Under the pieces are notes generated by a model, which saw only the letters and a program-made list of their open reading frames with translations, was not told the origin of the DNA and did not search any database. Both the position numbers and the translations under genes were made by a program. 64,000 bases of DNA from contig NZ_JAFCJT010000024.1 in NCBI RefSeq assembly GCF_018130785.1, positions 1 through 64,000 on the forward strand. Reading direction: 5' to 3'. The DNA comes from Bradyrhizobium liaoningense. GTDB lineage: Bacteria; Pseudomonadota; Alphaproteobacteria; Rhizobiales; Xanthobacteraceae. Below, piece after piece: positions 16,722 to 25,325 of this stretch; the first letter of the stretch is position 1; every line of letters starts with the position of its first letter.

Positions 16722-18581
16722 TCAGTAGCCGAATGCCCGCGGCAGCGCGGTCGAGAGCCATGGCACGAAGGCGATGACGAGCAGGCAGAGGAACAACAGG
16801 CCGAGATAGCCCATGATCGGCTTCACCGTCTGCTCGATCGGCACGTTCCCGATCAGGCACGCGCCGTAGAGTCCGAGCCCGAGCGGCGGCGCGAACAGGC
16901 CAATGCCCATCGCGATGACCAGCACGACGCCGAAATGCAGGGGATCGACGCCGAGCTGCACGGCGACCGGCAGCAGCAGCGGCCCGAAGATGATGAGCGC
17001 AGCGGCGCCTTCCAGCACCGAGCCCATCACGATCAGCACCGCGATCGCGAGCAGGATGAACAGCCACACGCCTGAGGTCTTGGACAATCCAAGCATGAAA
17101 TCGCCGACCGCATGCGGTACCTGCTGCAAGGTCAGCGTGAACGCCAGCGACTGCGCCGCGGCGACGATGAACAGCACGAGCCCCGCGCGCGTCGCAGCCT
17201 GGACAAAACTGTGCGCGGCCGATTTGAAGCCGAGCTCGCGGAACACGAGACTGCCGACAACGAGCGCATAGGCTACGGCAAAGGCCGAGATTTCCGTGGC
17301 CGTGGCAAAGCCACTCTTGAAACCGAAGAAGATCATGAAGATCAGGCCGAACGAGGCGATAGCGCCGCTCCATAGACCCGACACCGGCATCTGCGGCTCG
17401 ATGTCCTCCGCCTCCGCCGGTCGCTTGCCGAAGATGATGGACACGGCGATCAGGACCAGCGCCATCAGCGCGGCCGGCAGCAGGCCCGCGACGAACAGGC
17501 CGCCGATCGACAGGTTCGCCACGAACCCCAGGATGATCAGGTTGATGCAGGGTGGAATGGTTTCCGCCATCACCGCGGACGCCGCGAGCAGCGCCACCGC
17601 GCCGCCCGGGTTCTGCTTCGAGCGGCGCGCCGCCGGGATCAGCACCGAGCCGACCGCGGCGACATCCGCCATCTTCGAGCCCGAGATGCCGGAGAACAGC
17701 ACCATCGAGGCGACCATCACGACGTTGAGCCCGCCGCGCATGCGGCCGACTCCGCGTTGCAGCAGCTCGATCAGGCGCACCGACATGCCGTTGGCTTCCA
17801 TGAGGTAGCCGACGAGGATGAAGAAGGGGATCGCGAGCAGCACGAAATTGTCAATGCCGCGCGCCATCTGCTGGGCGAAGATCACGCCGGGCAGCGCGCC
17901 CTCGACCCAGATGAAGATCAGCGCGGCCAGCGCCAGCGCGAAGCCGATCGGCAATCCGCCGAACAGCGTCGCGAAGAAGCCGATCAGCATCAGCGTGCCC
18001 GCCGACGGCACCGTGGACGGCGACAGATAATCCCAGGCGAGGTAGAGGCCGGTGACGACGATGATGGCAACAAGGCCCCTGAGGATGTCGGGCAGCGGCC
18101 TGGCACAGAGATGATCGATCGCGAACACCGTCATGAACAGCGCGCCGATGCCCATCGGGTAGAAGGTCAGCTCCAGGGGCAGGCCGGATCCGGTGGTCTG
18201 GCCTGAAGTCAATGATCCCAGCTTGACCGCGTTGTAGGCGACATAGCCGGAGATCAGCACGATCAGAAGCGCGCTCGCTGCATCGACCAGCGTGCGCAGC
18301 CGCAGCGGCAGCAGATCGCGGAAGAAGGAAACGCCGACATTCTCGCCACGCGCGAGCGCGCTCGCCGCGCCGAAGAAGGCCGAGCCGACCATCAGGCCGC
18401 GCGCGACGTCGTCGGACCATTCGACCGGCGCATTGAAGAAGAAGCGCAGCAGCACGGAGGCGCACACCACCACGAGATCGGCGGCCAGGAGGATCGCCGC
18501 GATCCCGTCGCTGAGGCGAAGCAGCAGGGCGATGCTCCCGTGGCGGCCGCCCGAGAGGGGCACGGCGGCTGTCATCGTCAT
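16722..18581 (-). CDS. TRAP transporter permease, fused small and large subunits (DctQM)
   Basis: A 619-residue inner-membrane protein. Residues ~15-170 form a four-helix DctQ-type domain with FFNAPVEWSDDVARGLMVGSAFFGA. From ~190 on is a DctM-type domain with many helices, including GGLPIGFALALAALIFIWVE, FSGISGSKMADVAAVG and a C-terminal FAPPLGLGLYGACLIG. Fused QM permeases are known in this family. It imports organic acids using an ion gradient with the periplasmic binding protein encoded just upstream. Its ATG follows the dctP stop codon with one base between (TGA-G-ATG), so translation is probably coupled. Confidence 0.93.
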   Translation of the reverse strand: MTMTAAVPLSGGRHGSIALLLRLSDGIAAILLAADLVVVCASVLLRFFFNAPVEWSDDVARGLMVGSAFFGAASALARGENVGVSFFRDLLPLRLRTLVDAASALLIVLISGYVAYNAVKLGSLTSGQTTGSGLPLELTFYPMGIGALFMTVFAIDHLCARPLPDILRGLVAIIVVTGLYLAWDYLSPSTVPSAGTLMLIGFFATLFGGLPIGFALALAALIFIWVEGALPGVIFAQQMARGIDNFVLLAIPFFILVGYLMEANGMSVRLIELLQRGVGRMRGGLNVVMVASMVLFSGISGSKMADVAAVGSVLIPAARRSKQNPGGAVALLAASAVMAETIPPCINLIILGFVANLSIGGLFVAGLLPAALMALVLIAVSIIFGKRPAEAEDIEPQMPVSGLWSGAIASFGLIFMIFFGFKSGFATATEISAFAVAYALVVGSLVFRELGFKSAAHSFVQAATRAGLVLFIVAAAQSLAFTLTLQQVPHAVGDFMLGLSKTSGVWLFILLAIAVLIVMGSVLEGAAALIIFGPLLLPVAVQLGVDPLHFGVVLVIAMGIGLFAPPLGLGLYGACLIGNVPIEQTVKPIMGYLGLLFLCLLVIAFVPWLSTALPRAFGY

Positions 18582-18582
18582 C

Positions 18583-19614
18583 TCAAGCTTGCGTCGCGCG
18601 GATGATGTCGATGACGGCCTTGGACTCCGGCCGCGCCTTGATGAAGTTCTCGTGCTGCGGCGCGACGCGCTTCTTGAAGGCCTCGCGGTCGCATTCGGCC
18701 ACCGTCACGCCCTTCTCGGTCAAAGCCGTCAACGCCTCCTTCTCGACCGCAAGCCCATGAGCGCGCGTGTCGGCCGCGGCCTTCTTGGCGGCATCGAGGA
18801 AACCCTCGCGCAGCTTCGGATCCATGCGGTTGTAGGTCACGTCGCTGAAGTAGATCGCAAGCGGCGAGAAATTGTGCTGCGTCAACGCGTAGAATTTTGC
18901 CGTTTCGAAGAACTTGCTGGCCAGGATCGTCGGCGGATCGTGCTCCAGCCCGTCCAGCACGCCGGCCTGCAACGCCGTGTAGATTTCGCCGAATGCCAGC
19001 GGGGTCGCGGCGGCGCCCATCAGGCGGAGGCATTCCGTGATCACCGGATTCGGCAGCGTCCTGATCTTGAGGCCGGCGAGATCCTCCGGCGTCTTCACCG
19101 GTTTCTTCGCGAGCACGCTGCGTGAGCCGAAATTATAGGCCCAGGCGATGATGCGGATGTTGCCGCCCTTGAGCAGCGCGTCCTCGATCGGCTTGGCCGC
19201 GCCGGAATCGAACGCCTTGGTCTGCTGCGGGAAGCTCGAGAATAGAAAGCCGAGGTCGAAGGTGCCGACCAGCGGCACCAGGTTGGCGGAGATCGACGAG
19301 CCCGACACCATGAGGTCGATGACGCCGAGCTTCACCGAATTGATGACGTCGATCTCCTGCCCGAGCTGGTTGTCGGGAAAGAAGGCGACCTCGACCTGCT
19401 CGCCGAGTCCGTTGCCCTTCAGGTTCTTGACGAGGTTGTCATAGTAGACGCGACCGTTGGCGTATTTCGGATCGTTCGGCAGCGAGGAGGAGCATTTCAG
19501 CTTCAGCGTCGCCGCTTCGGCGCGGCCGATGATGGCAGGAGAGAGAACGAGGCCGGCGGTGACCGCCGTCGACGACTTGATGAACGTGCGACGGCTCACG
19601 GGCACGATGGTCAT
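18583..19614 (-). CDS. TRAP transporter substrate-binding protein (DctP-type)
   Basis: A 343-residue periplasmic solute receptor. Residues 1-34 form a Tat-type signal: SRRTFIKSSTAV, then a hydrophobic run ending near GRAEA. The mature protein has the DctP pattern, with LPNDPKYANG early, VEVAFFPDNQLGQEIDVINSV, and in the middle GLKIRTLPNPVITECLRLMGAAATPLAFGEIYTALQAGVLDG. That last stretch holds the conserved Arg that contacts the ligand carboxylate. The frame is open far upstream, but the ATG at 19614 alone opens the signal peptide. First gene of the TRAP operon. The ligand is likely a hydroxy or oxo acid, judging by the dehydrogenase in the operon. Confidence 0.93.
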   Translation of the reverse strand: MTIVPVSRRTFIKSSTAVTAGLVLSPAIIGRAEAATLKLKCSSSLPNDPKYANGRVYYDNLVKNLKGNGLGEQVEVAFFPDNQLGQEIDVINSVKLGVIDLMVSGSSISANLVPLVGTFDLGFLFSSFPQQTKAFDSGAAKPIEDALLKGGNIRIIAWAYNFGSRSVLAKKPVKTPEDLAGLKIRTLPNPVITECLRLMGAAATPLAFGEIYTALQAGVLDGLEHDPPTILASKFFETAKFYALTQHNFSPLAIYFSDVTYNRMDPKLREGFLDAAKKAAADTRAHGLAVEKEALTALTEKGVTVAECDREAFKKRVAPQHENFIKARPESKAVIDIIRATQA

Positions 19615-20040
19615 GGCGCGGTCTCTCCCCGAACATTCTTGTTTACGGCCGAGATCGCTGCCACGGCCTGTTGCGCGGACTGTATGGCCAAAGCGACGGG
19701 GCAGGCAAGGGTGCGGCCGGCCGCGGCAAAGCGGCGTGTTGCGAATGTCGACGGCATCGGTGCGCAGCAAAACAACCATGTTTTTCCGGGATTCTCGATC
19801 AGATCGGCCGGGGGCCCGATGTGCGAAAGGGCGCTTCGCGCAGCAGCAGGGATCAATCCAATTGGCGCATGGATCAATGCGCAATTCACATGGATGCCGC
19901 GAGCGCGTGCCCCTGCGGCTCCGGCAGCCGCCCTGCCCCATTTTGCCGCAGCTTGCAGCGTGATCCAGTGCACAGACAGACGCGTGGCGGCGACCTAGAA
20001 AGGTGACATCATCGTGCGCATTGCCGATGGAGGTGACACC
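19615..20040. other. Divergent intergenic region
   Basis: It separates the TRAP operon from the caspase-like gene. It should hold two divergent promoters, but I cannot place either with confidence, and no further gene is supported. Confidence 0.4.
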
Positions 20041-21528
20041 ATGCGCCGTCCAGTCCTTCGCAATTTTCTTCTTGCCTCCAGCCTTCTCGCGCTCACGCAA
20101 TTGATGACGCCGACGGACGCCCACGCCGAGGCGCGGCTCGCACTCGTGATCGGTCGGTCGGCCTATCGCACGGTGCCGGAGTTGCCCAACGCCGCCAACG
20201 ACGCCAGGGGCATGACGGAGCTGCTCGGCAATGCCGGCTTCACCGTCACCACGACGGCCAACCTGGCGCAGAACGAGATGCGCGCTACGATCTCCGATTT
20301 CGCCGCAAAGGTCAGCGCCAGCGGCGCCGACACCGTCGCACTGGTGTTCTATGCCGGCCACGGCCTGCAGATCGACGGCGAGAATTATCTGGTGCCTGTC
20401 GATCTCGATCCCAAGCGTGAGGCCGACATTCCGCTCCAGGGCGTGCGGCTGAACGATCTGCTCAACACGCTCGGCGCGCTGCCGACACGGGCGCGCATCT
20501 TCATGCTCGATGCCTGCCGCAACAATCCGTTCCCGGCGCTCAGCGGCGCCGGCCACGGGCTCGCGATCGTCGACACCAAGGCCGGCGCGCCCGGCTCCTT
20601 CATCTCCTATTCGACCTCGCCCGGCGCGGAAGCCGAAGACGGCTCCGGCGCCGACAGCCCGTATACCACCGCCGCGCTGACCATTGCCAAGCAGCCCAAT
20701 TTGCCGATCGAGGAAGTGTTCAAGCGCATTCGCGTCGCCGTGGCGCAATCGACCGACGGGCGTCAGATCCCCTGGGAGAGCTCGTCGCTGACGACCGACT
20801 TCAGGTTCTTCGGCGAGAGCAGCAGTCAGCAGCCGTCCCTTCCAGGCGCATCGTCGATGGCGCTCGCCAGCGGCACGCGCAGTGTCGAGGACTGGCGCAG
20901 GGATTTGCAGGGCAAGGACGCCAGGGCCGCCTATGAGCTCGTGATCGCGGACGACACCGTGCCGGCGTATCAGGCCTATGTCGAACTGTACGCGCAGGCG
21001 TCCTTCACACCGCGCCTGCGCACGATCCTGGAGCGCCGGCGCCAGATGCTGGCCTGGGAACGCGCGACCGCGATCAACACCCGCGCCTCGTTCGAGGCCT
21101 ATCTGGCCAATTGGGACAACAGCGACCTCGCCGCCACCGCGCGCAGATTGCTGCTCCGCGTGCAGAACCGCAACTATACGCTGCCCGTCGCGGGCGCAGC
21201 GGCCCCTGCTCCGGTCGCCGTCGCAATGGCCCCGACCTGCCCGTGCTCGGCGCCGTCGACACCGGCAACGCCGGTCAATCCGGCCGTGGCGCCCGTCATC
21301 AAGAAGCGCGTCGACGACACGCCGCCGAAGCGCAAGGTGGTCGAGACGCCGCCGAAGCCACGCCGGCCGCCGCCGGACGAAGTGGTCTACGAGCGCGCGC
21401 CGCCCCCAGGCCCGCCACCTGAAGCCGTGGGGGTCGGAATTGGTGTCGGGATTGGTCTCGGCATGGGCATGGGCGGCCGTGGCGGAGGCGGCTACGGACG
21501 CGGCGACTACAATCGCGGCAGGTACTGA
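20041..21528 (+). CDS. Exported caspase-like (peptidase C14) protein
   Basis: A 495-residue protein with a signal peptide at ~1-27 and a caspase-like domain at ~30-255. The His/Cys dyad is visible as FYAGHG (H107) and LDACRNNPF (C159). A linker follows (~260-390), then a Pro-rich, Lys/Arg-rich segment and a Gly-rich tail VGIGVGIGLGMGMGGRGGGG ending in an Arg/Tyr-rich stretch. Exported caspase homologues of this build are frequent in Bradyrhizobium; metacaspase-like enzymes cut after Arg or Lys. The substrate is unknown. The GGAGG site nine bases before 20041 decides the start over 20014. It stands alone and is followed by a palindromic repeat. Confidence 0.88.
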   Translation: MRRPVLRNFLLASSLLALTQLMTPTDAHAEARLALVIGRSAYRTVPELPNAANDARGMTELLGNAGFTVTTTANLAQNEMRATISDFAAKVSASGADTVALVFYAGHGLQIDGENYLVPVDLDPKREADIPLQGVRLNDLLNTLGALPTRARIFMLDACRNNPFPALSGAGHGLAIVDTKAGAPGSFISYSTSPGAEAEDGSGADSPYTTAALTIAKQPNLPIEEVFKRIRVAVAQSTDGRQIPWESSSLTTDFRFFGESSSQQPSLPGASSMALASGTRSVEDWRRDLQGKDARAAYELVIADDTVPAYQAYVELYAQASFTPRLRTILERRRQMLAWERATAINTRASFEAYLANWDNSDLAATARRLLLRVQNRNYTLPVAGAAAPAPVAVAMAPTCPCSAPSTPATPVNPAVAPVIKKRVDDTPPKRKVVETPPKPRRPPPDEVVYERAPPPGPPPEAVGVGIGVGIGLGMGMGGRGGGGYGRGDYNRGRY

Positions 21529-21561
21529 GACCGCTCGCGCAATGCGGAGGACACATGTGCC

Positions 21562-21657
21562 CTCCGTCATTGCGAGGAGCCCTTGCGACGAAGCAATCCA
21601 GACTCCCTCCGCGGTGGGATTCTGGATTGCTTCGCTTCGCTCGCAACGACGACGGAG
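21562..21657. repeat. Large imperfect palindromic intergenic repeat
   Basis: An about 96-bp dyad. The outer arms are CTCCGTC (21562) and GACGGAG (21651-21657). The inner arms are GAAGCAATCCAGA and TCTGGATTGCTTC around a GC-rich loop. It lies between the caspase-like and SulP genes, which run the same way. The wording 'gtcattgcgaggagc...gaagcaatccaga' is a known type of dispersed Bradyrhizobium repeat (recalled, not searched). Confidence 0.7.
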
Positions 21658-21735
21658 AGGCCACAGAGAACCAATCTTCCCGGAAATGCTGTAGTCTGAT
21701 CTGCTGACGCCAGCCCTTCCGGGGATTCCATATCG

Positions 21736-23403
21736 ATGCCGCACGACGCTCCCGCCAAGCATGCATGGCCGCTGTTCCGGTCGCTCGCGTCCTATTCCCT
21801 GCCCGGCGATCTCATGGCGGGGCTGACGCTGGCGGCGATCGCGATCCCCGAGCAGATGGCCACCGCGCGGCTCGGCGGCTTCGCACCGCAGATCGGCTTC
21901 TTCGCCTTCATGGCGGGCTCGCTCGGCTTTGCGTTGCTCGGCGGCAACCGCTTCCTCTCCTGCGGCGCCGACTCCACGATCACGCCGATCTTTGCCGGCG
22001 GCCTTGCGGCACTGGCCGCAGCCGGCTCGCCCGAGTATCAGGGGCTTGCAATCGCACTGGCGCTGATGGTCGGCGCGATGATGCTGGCCAGCGGCGCCTT
22101 CCGCCTCGGCGGCATCGCCAATCTTTTGTCGGTGCCGGTGATGGTCGGCTTCCTCGCCGGCATCTCCGTCCACATCATCGTCTCGCAAGTGCCGGGCGTG
22201 CTCGGGCTTCAGTCACCGAGCGGGCCGACGCTCGACCGCATCGGCGTGCTCGCGACCGAACTCGGCCGCACCAACCCCTTCACGCTCTGCATCGGTCTCG
22301 GTGTGCTCGCCGTGGTCTTCATCTCCGAGAGGATCAGCGCGAAGATTCCAGGTGCGCTGATCGGGCTCGTCGCCGCGACATTGGCCGTGATCGGCCTCGG
22401 TCTCGAGAGCAAGGGCGTCAGCGTCGTCGGCGCGGTGCCGGGCACGCTGCCGCGACCGACCTTGCCTGACCTTGCGCCGGAGCTGTGGGTGCGCCTGGTG
22501 CCGCTCGCCTTCGTGATCACGGTCGTGGTGATGGTGCAGACCGCCGCGACGACGCGGTCGTTCCCGTCCGATCCCGACAAGCCTGCCGACGTCGATCGCG
22601 ACTTCCTCGGTGCGGGCGCCGGCAGCGTGCTGTCCGGCCTGTTCGGCGCGTTTCCGGTCAATGCCAGCCCGCCGCGAACCGGGATCGTTGCCGAGACCGG
22701 CGGACAATCGCAGCTCGCGGGCCTTGCGGCCGGGACAATCGTGCTGGCGCTGCTCGCATTCGGAACGGGGCTGCTGCAGCACGTTCCGGACGCCGCGCTC
22801 GGCGGCATCCTGTTGTTCGTGGCGCTGCGGATCATCCGGGTGAAGCAGATCGCCATGATCTATCGGCAATCGTTCAGCGAGTTCCTGCTGATCGTCGCCA
22901 CTGCCGCGCTGATCATCGTGCTGCCGATTGAGCAGGGCGCCTTCCTCGGCATCGTGCTGTCGCTGCTGCACGGCATCTGGAGCACGACGCGCGCGCGGCT
23001 CGTCGAGTTCGAGCGCGTGCCGGGCACCACGATATGGTGGCCGGCGCATCCGCACATCACCGGGGAGCGCATCGCCGGCGTCGCCGTGATCGGGCTCCAG
23101 GCGCCGCTGTCGTTCCTCAACGCGCCGGGTTTTCGCAGCGACGTGGCGAACGTGCTCGGCAGGTCGACACCGCAACTGCTGGTGCTGGAGGCGAGCGGCA
23201 TCGTCGAGATCGACTTCACCGCCGCGCAGATCCTGCTCGACGTCTTCAAGGCGTGCAGCGAACAGGGCGTCACCGTCGCGCTGGCGCGGCTGGAATCGGC
23301 GCGCGCGCAGGATGCGTTCGAGCGCTTCAGACTGTTCGACGCCCTCCCCCGTGACCACGTCTTCCACAGCGTCGACGAGGCTGTGCGCAAGCTGGCGAAA
23401 TAA
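21736..23403 (+). CDS. SulP family inorganic anion transporter
   Basis: A 555-residue inner-membrane transporter of the SLC26/SulP family. Residues ~15-420 hold about 12 hydrophobic segments including YSLPGDLMAGLTLAAIAIPE at the N-terminus, where SulP proteins have a 'D.xAGxxxAxxxIPQxMA' pattern, and FPVNASPPRTGIVAETGGQSQLAG in the middle. The C-terminal ~110 residues form a STAS domain with LVLEASGIVEIDFTAAQILLDV, where a Ser or Thr often found before the D is not obvious. It probably imports sulfate, bicarbonate or a dicarboxylate. No carbonic anhydrase or sulfur gene is nearby to choose among them. Confidence 0.92.
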   Translation: MPHDAPAKHAWPLFRSLASYSLPGDLMAGLTLAAIAIPEQMATARLGGFAPQIGFFAFMAGSLGFALLGGNRFLSCGADSTITPIFAGGLAALAAAGSPEYQGLAIALALMVGAMMLASGAFRLGGIANLLSVPVMVGFLAGISVHIIVSQVPGVLGLQSPSGPTLDRIGVLATELGRTNPFTLCIGLGVLAVVFISERISAKIPGALIGLVAATLAVIGLGLESKGVSVVGAVPGTLPRPTLPDLAPELWVRLVPLAFVITVVVMVQTAATTRSFPSDPDKPADVDRDFLGAGAGSVLSGLFGAFPVNASPPRTGIVAETGGQSQLAGLAAGTIVLALLAFGTGLLQHVPDAALGGILLFVALRIIRVKQIAMIYRQSFSEFLLIVATAALIIVLPIEQGAFLGIVLSLLHGIWSTTRARLVEFERVPGTTIWWPAHPHITGERIAGVAVIGLQAPLSFLNAPGFRSDVANVLGRSTPQLLVLEASGIVEIDFTAAQILLDVFKACSEQGVTVALARLESARAQDAFERFRLFDALPRDHVFHSVDEAVRKLAK

Positions 23404-23409
23404 TCACCT

Positions 23410-23772
23410 TCATTGCGCCAGGATGGGGTGATCCCGCTGCACCGCCTCACGAATCCAGCTGGCATGGATCGCGCGAAACAGGATCTGCGCGGTCTTGAGA
23501 TCGTCCGCCTTCATACAGAGATCGACGATGCGACGGACCGCGGCGTCGCGCATCAATCCATCCGAGATCTTCATCGCGATTTCCATCGCCACCTTGGCCG
23601 CGCGCTCGTACCGCCCGCTTTCGCGCTTGTCGTTGCGCGCCGAACCGGCCGCGCTCGTGGCCGCGGCGTCACAGATCGCACGGATGCGCTCGGCGGCCTC
23701 GATGTCGCCGAGCGGTGCTTCGATCGTCTCGTCCCAGATGTCCGCCGGCTTCTGCTTCGCGAACCACTTCAT
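23410..23772 (-). CDS. Small helical hypothetical protein
   Basis: A 120-residue cytoplasmic-looking protein, rich in Ala, Lys, Arg and Asp and predicted mostly alpha-helical. It begins MKWFAKQKPADIWDET. No signal or membrane segment and no family I recognise. It is convergent with the SulP gene, leaving six bases between the stop codons, and lies 113 bp downstream of the LTXXQ-protein gene on the same strand. The regular translation supports a real gene. Function unknown. Confidence 0.65.
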   Translation of the reverse strand: MKWFAKQKPADIWDETIEAPLGDIEAAERIRAICDAAATSAAGSARNDKRESGRYERAAKVAMEIAMKISDGLMRDAAVRRIVDLCMKADDLKTAQILFRAIHASWIREAVQRDHPILAQ

Positions 23773-23885
23773 CGCCCCGCCACCAATGGTCTTCCAGCCG
23801 CCGTCGCGCTTCCGCCTCGCCCAGCATAGAGAGGCTCATCGGGATCGGCGAGGCGATTTTTCTGCCACACATCATCGATATGCAT

Positions 23886-25223
23886 TCAGGACATCCGACG
23901 TGGTCCGATGGCCTCGAACTGCGCCTTCTGCTCGTCATTCAGCGTGGCGTAGAAATCCTCCAGCGCCGCGCGAACCGACTTGACGCCGTCGAGCATCGTG
24001 TCGAGCCGCTTGCGGACCGCGGCCATTCGCGCCGGCGGCGTCATCACGTCGCTGGGCTGGCAGGCTGCCTTGAGCGATGCGCTGACCTTGGCGCTGGTAT
24101 CCTGGAGCACCTGTAGCGCGGCACGCTGGGTGTCGTTGGGATGAAGCCTCGCCTCGATGTCAGTGCTGGGCCAATCGAGCGCAGCAGGCGTCGCGCAATT
24201 CTGGACCAGCGATCCCGCGGCGTTGCTGGAAGCCGTCGCACGACGCTGATCCTCGGCAAGCGCATTGAAGCGCGCCTTCTGTTCGTCGGTGAGCGAGCTG
24301 TAGAATCGATCGAGGGCGGGCTGCACGAGATCGACGGCTTTCTCCATCGCCTCGATGCGCTGCTGCATCGCCGTCAGCCGACCTGGCGCTGTCGCCGCGA
24401 CCTGCGACGGGCAGGACGCGCGGATCATCTCGGACGCCTGGATCGAGGCATTGCCGAGTTCGTCGAGGCTCGCGCCTTGCGTCTCGGTCGGCTGCACCGC
24501 GGCGGCGATCTGGTCGATCGGCAGACCGACGATTTCGCGGCGGTCGCTGCCGCAGAGCCGATCCAGCGGGACACCTCGCGCCTGGCGCCGTCCTTGCGGC
24601 CGCTGCGGCAGATAGGCCGAGAGACCATCGTAGCCATAGGGCCCGAAGATGCCGGCATAGATGTCCGGATAGCCATAGCCCCAGAAGCCGAGGCCGTCGC
24701 CCCAGATCGTGTAGTCGTAGAGATCGTTGTAGGCGAACGGCCAGAACAGCGGTCCGACCCAGCCATAACCGCCACCCGCATGTTGCCACCACCCGCTGCT
24801 GGCGCCGTGCCAGCCGGCGAGTGCGGCCGCCGCCGCGATCTGGGCGCGTGCGGCCGGATTGCTGATCAGACGTCCGTTGCGGAAGGCGCTGGAATGCGCG
24901 TTGAGGGCGCTGCGAAAATTCGCAGGACGGACCGCCGCATTGCGGATCTGGCCGAAGTTCGGGCCACGATGTCGAGCGCCAGTTGCGAAGCGGGGCCCGC
25001 CATGATGCCCGCCGCCATGCGCGTGTCCGAAGCCATGACCACCAAAATGGCCGCCTCCATGATGACCACTACCGTGATGACCGCCGCCGTGATGACCGCC
25101 GCCATGATGGCCACCGCCATGCCCGCCTCCGTGCCCGCCACCGTGCCCGCCCTTGCCCAGAGCCGCGCCCGCCAGCATGCAGGCAAGCGCCATCACGGCA
25201 ATTCCAATGACAGGTCGCAACAT
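23886..25223 (-). CDS. Exported LTXXQ (Spy/CpxP-like) protein with His/Gly-rich repeat
   Basis: A 445-residue exported protein. A signal peptide at 1-22 is followed by a Gly/His repeat (~24-75, units like GGGHHGG) that should bind divalent metals. Then come a hydrophobic-aromatic region (~145-200) and a helical C-terminal half with two Spy/CpxP-type LTXXQ motifs: SLTDEQKARFNAL near 315 and TLNDEQKAQFEAI near 434. Spy/CpxP proteins are periplasmic chaperones or metal-stress sensors. Two LTXXQ domains in one chain plus a His-rich head suggests a metal-linked envelope role (inference). The His-rich segment is encoded by a degenerate tandem repeat at ~25010-25155. Confidence 0.85.
   Translation of the reverse strand: MLRPVIGIAVMALACMLAGAALGKGGHGGGHGGGHGGGHHGGGHHGGGHHGSGHHGGGHFGGHGFGHAHGGGHHGGPRFATGARHRGPNFGQIRNAAVRPANFRSALNAHSSAFRNGRLISNPAARAQIAAAAALAGWHGASSGWWQHAGGGYGWVGPLFWPFAYNDLYDYTIWGDGLGFWGYGYPDIYAGIFGPYGYDGLSAYLPQRPQGRRQARGVPLDRLCGSDRREIVGLPIDQIAAAVQPTETQGASLDELGNASIQASEMIRASCPSQVAATAPGRLTAMQQRIEAMEKAVDLVQPALDRFYSSLTDEQKARFNALAEDQRRATASSNAAGSLVQNCATPAALDWPSTDIEARLHPNDTQRAALQVLQDTSAKVSASLKAACQPSDVMTPPARMAAVRKRLDTMLDGVKSVRAALEDFYATLNDEQKAQFEAIGPRRMS
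25010..25155 (-). repeat. Tandem repeat encoding Gly/His segment
   Basis: Degenerate short units on the minus strand encode repeated GGGHHGG. The repeat explains the low-complexity head of the LTXXQ protein and may vary in length between strains. Confidence 0.6.
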
Positions 25224-25325
25224 CGCATCCTCCGGCAGAGCCGCGCCATTGAGGCATCGGAAATTGACGAAATTGGAACCGGCCTGACTGCCGAAAGTTC
25301 CGCGACCGCGACGCAGCCGGCCGCG

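Noticed and set aside
19615..22188. Upstream extension making the DctP frame 1201 codons long
   Set aside because: The extension is antisense to the caspase-like and SulP genes and has no family similarity. The Tat signal at 19614 marks the true start.
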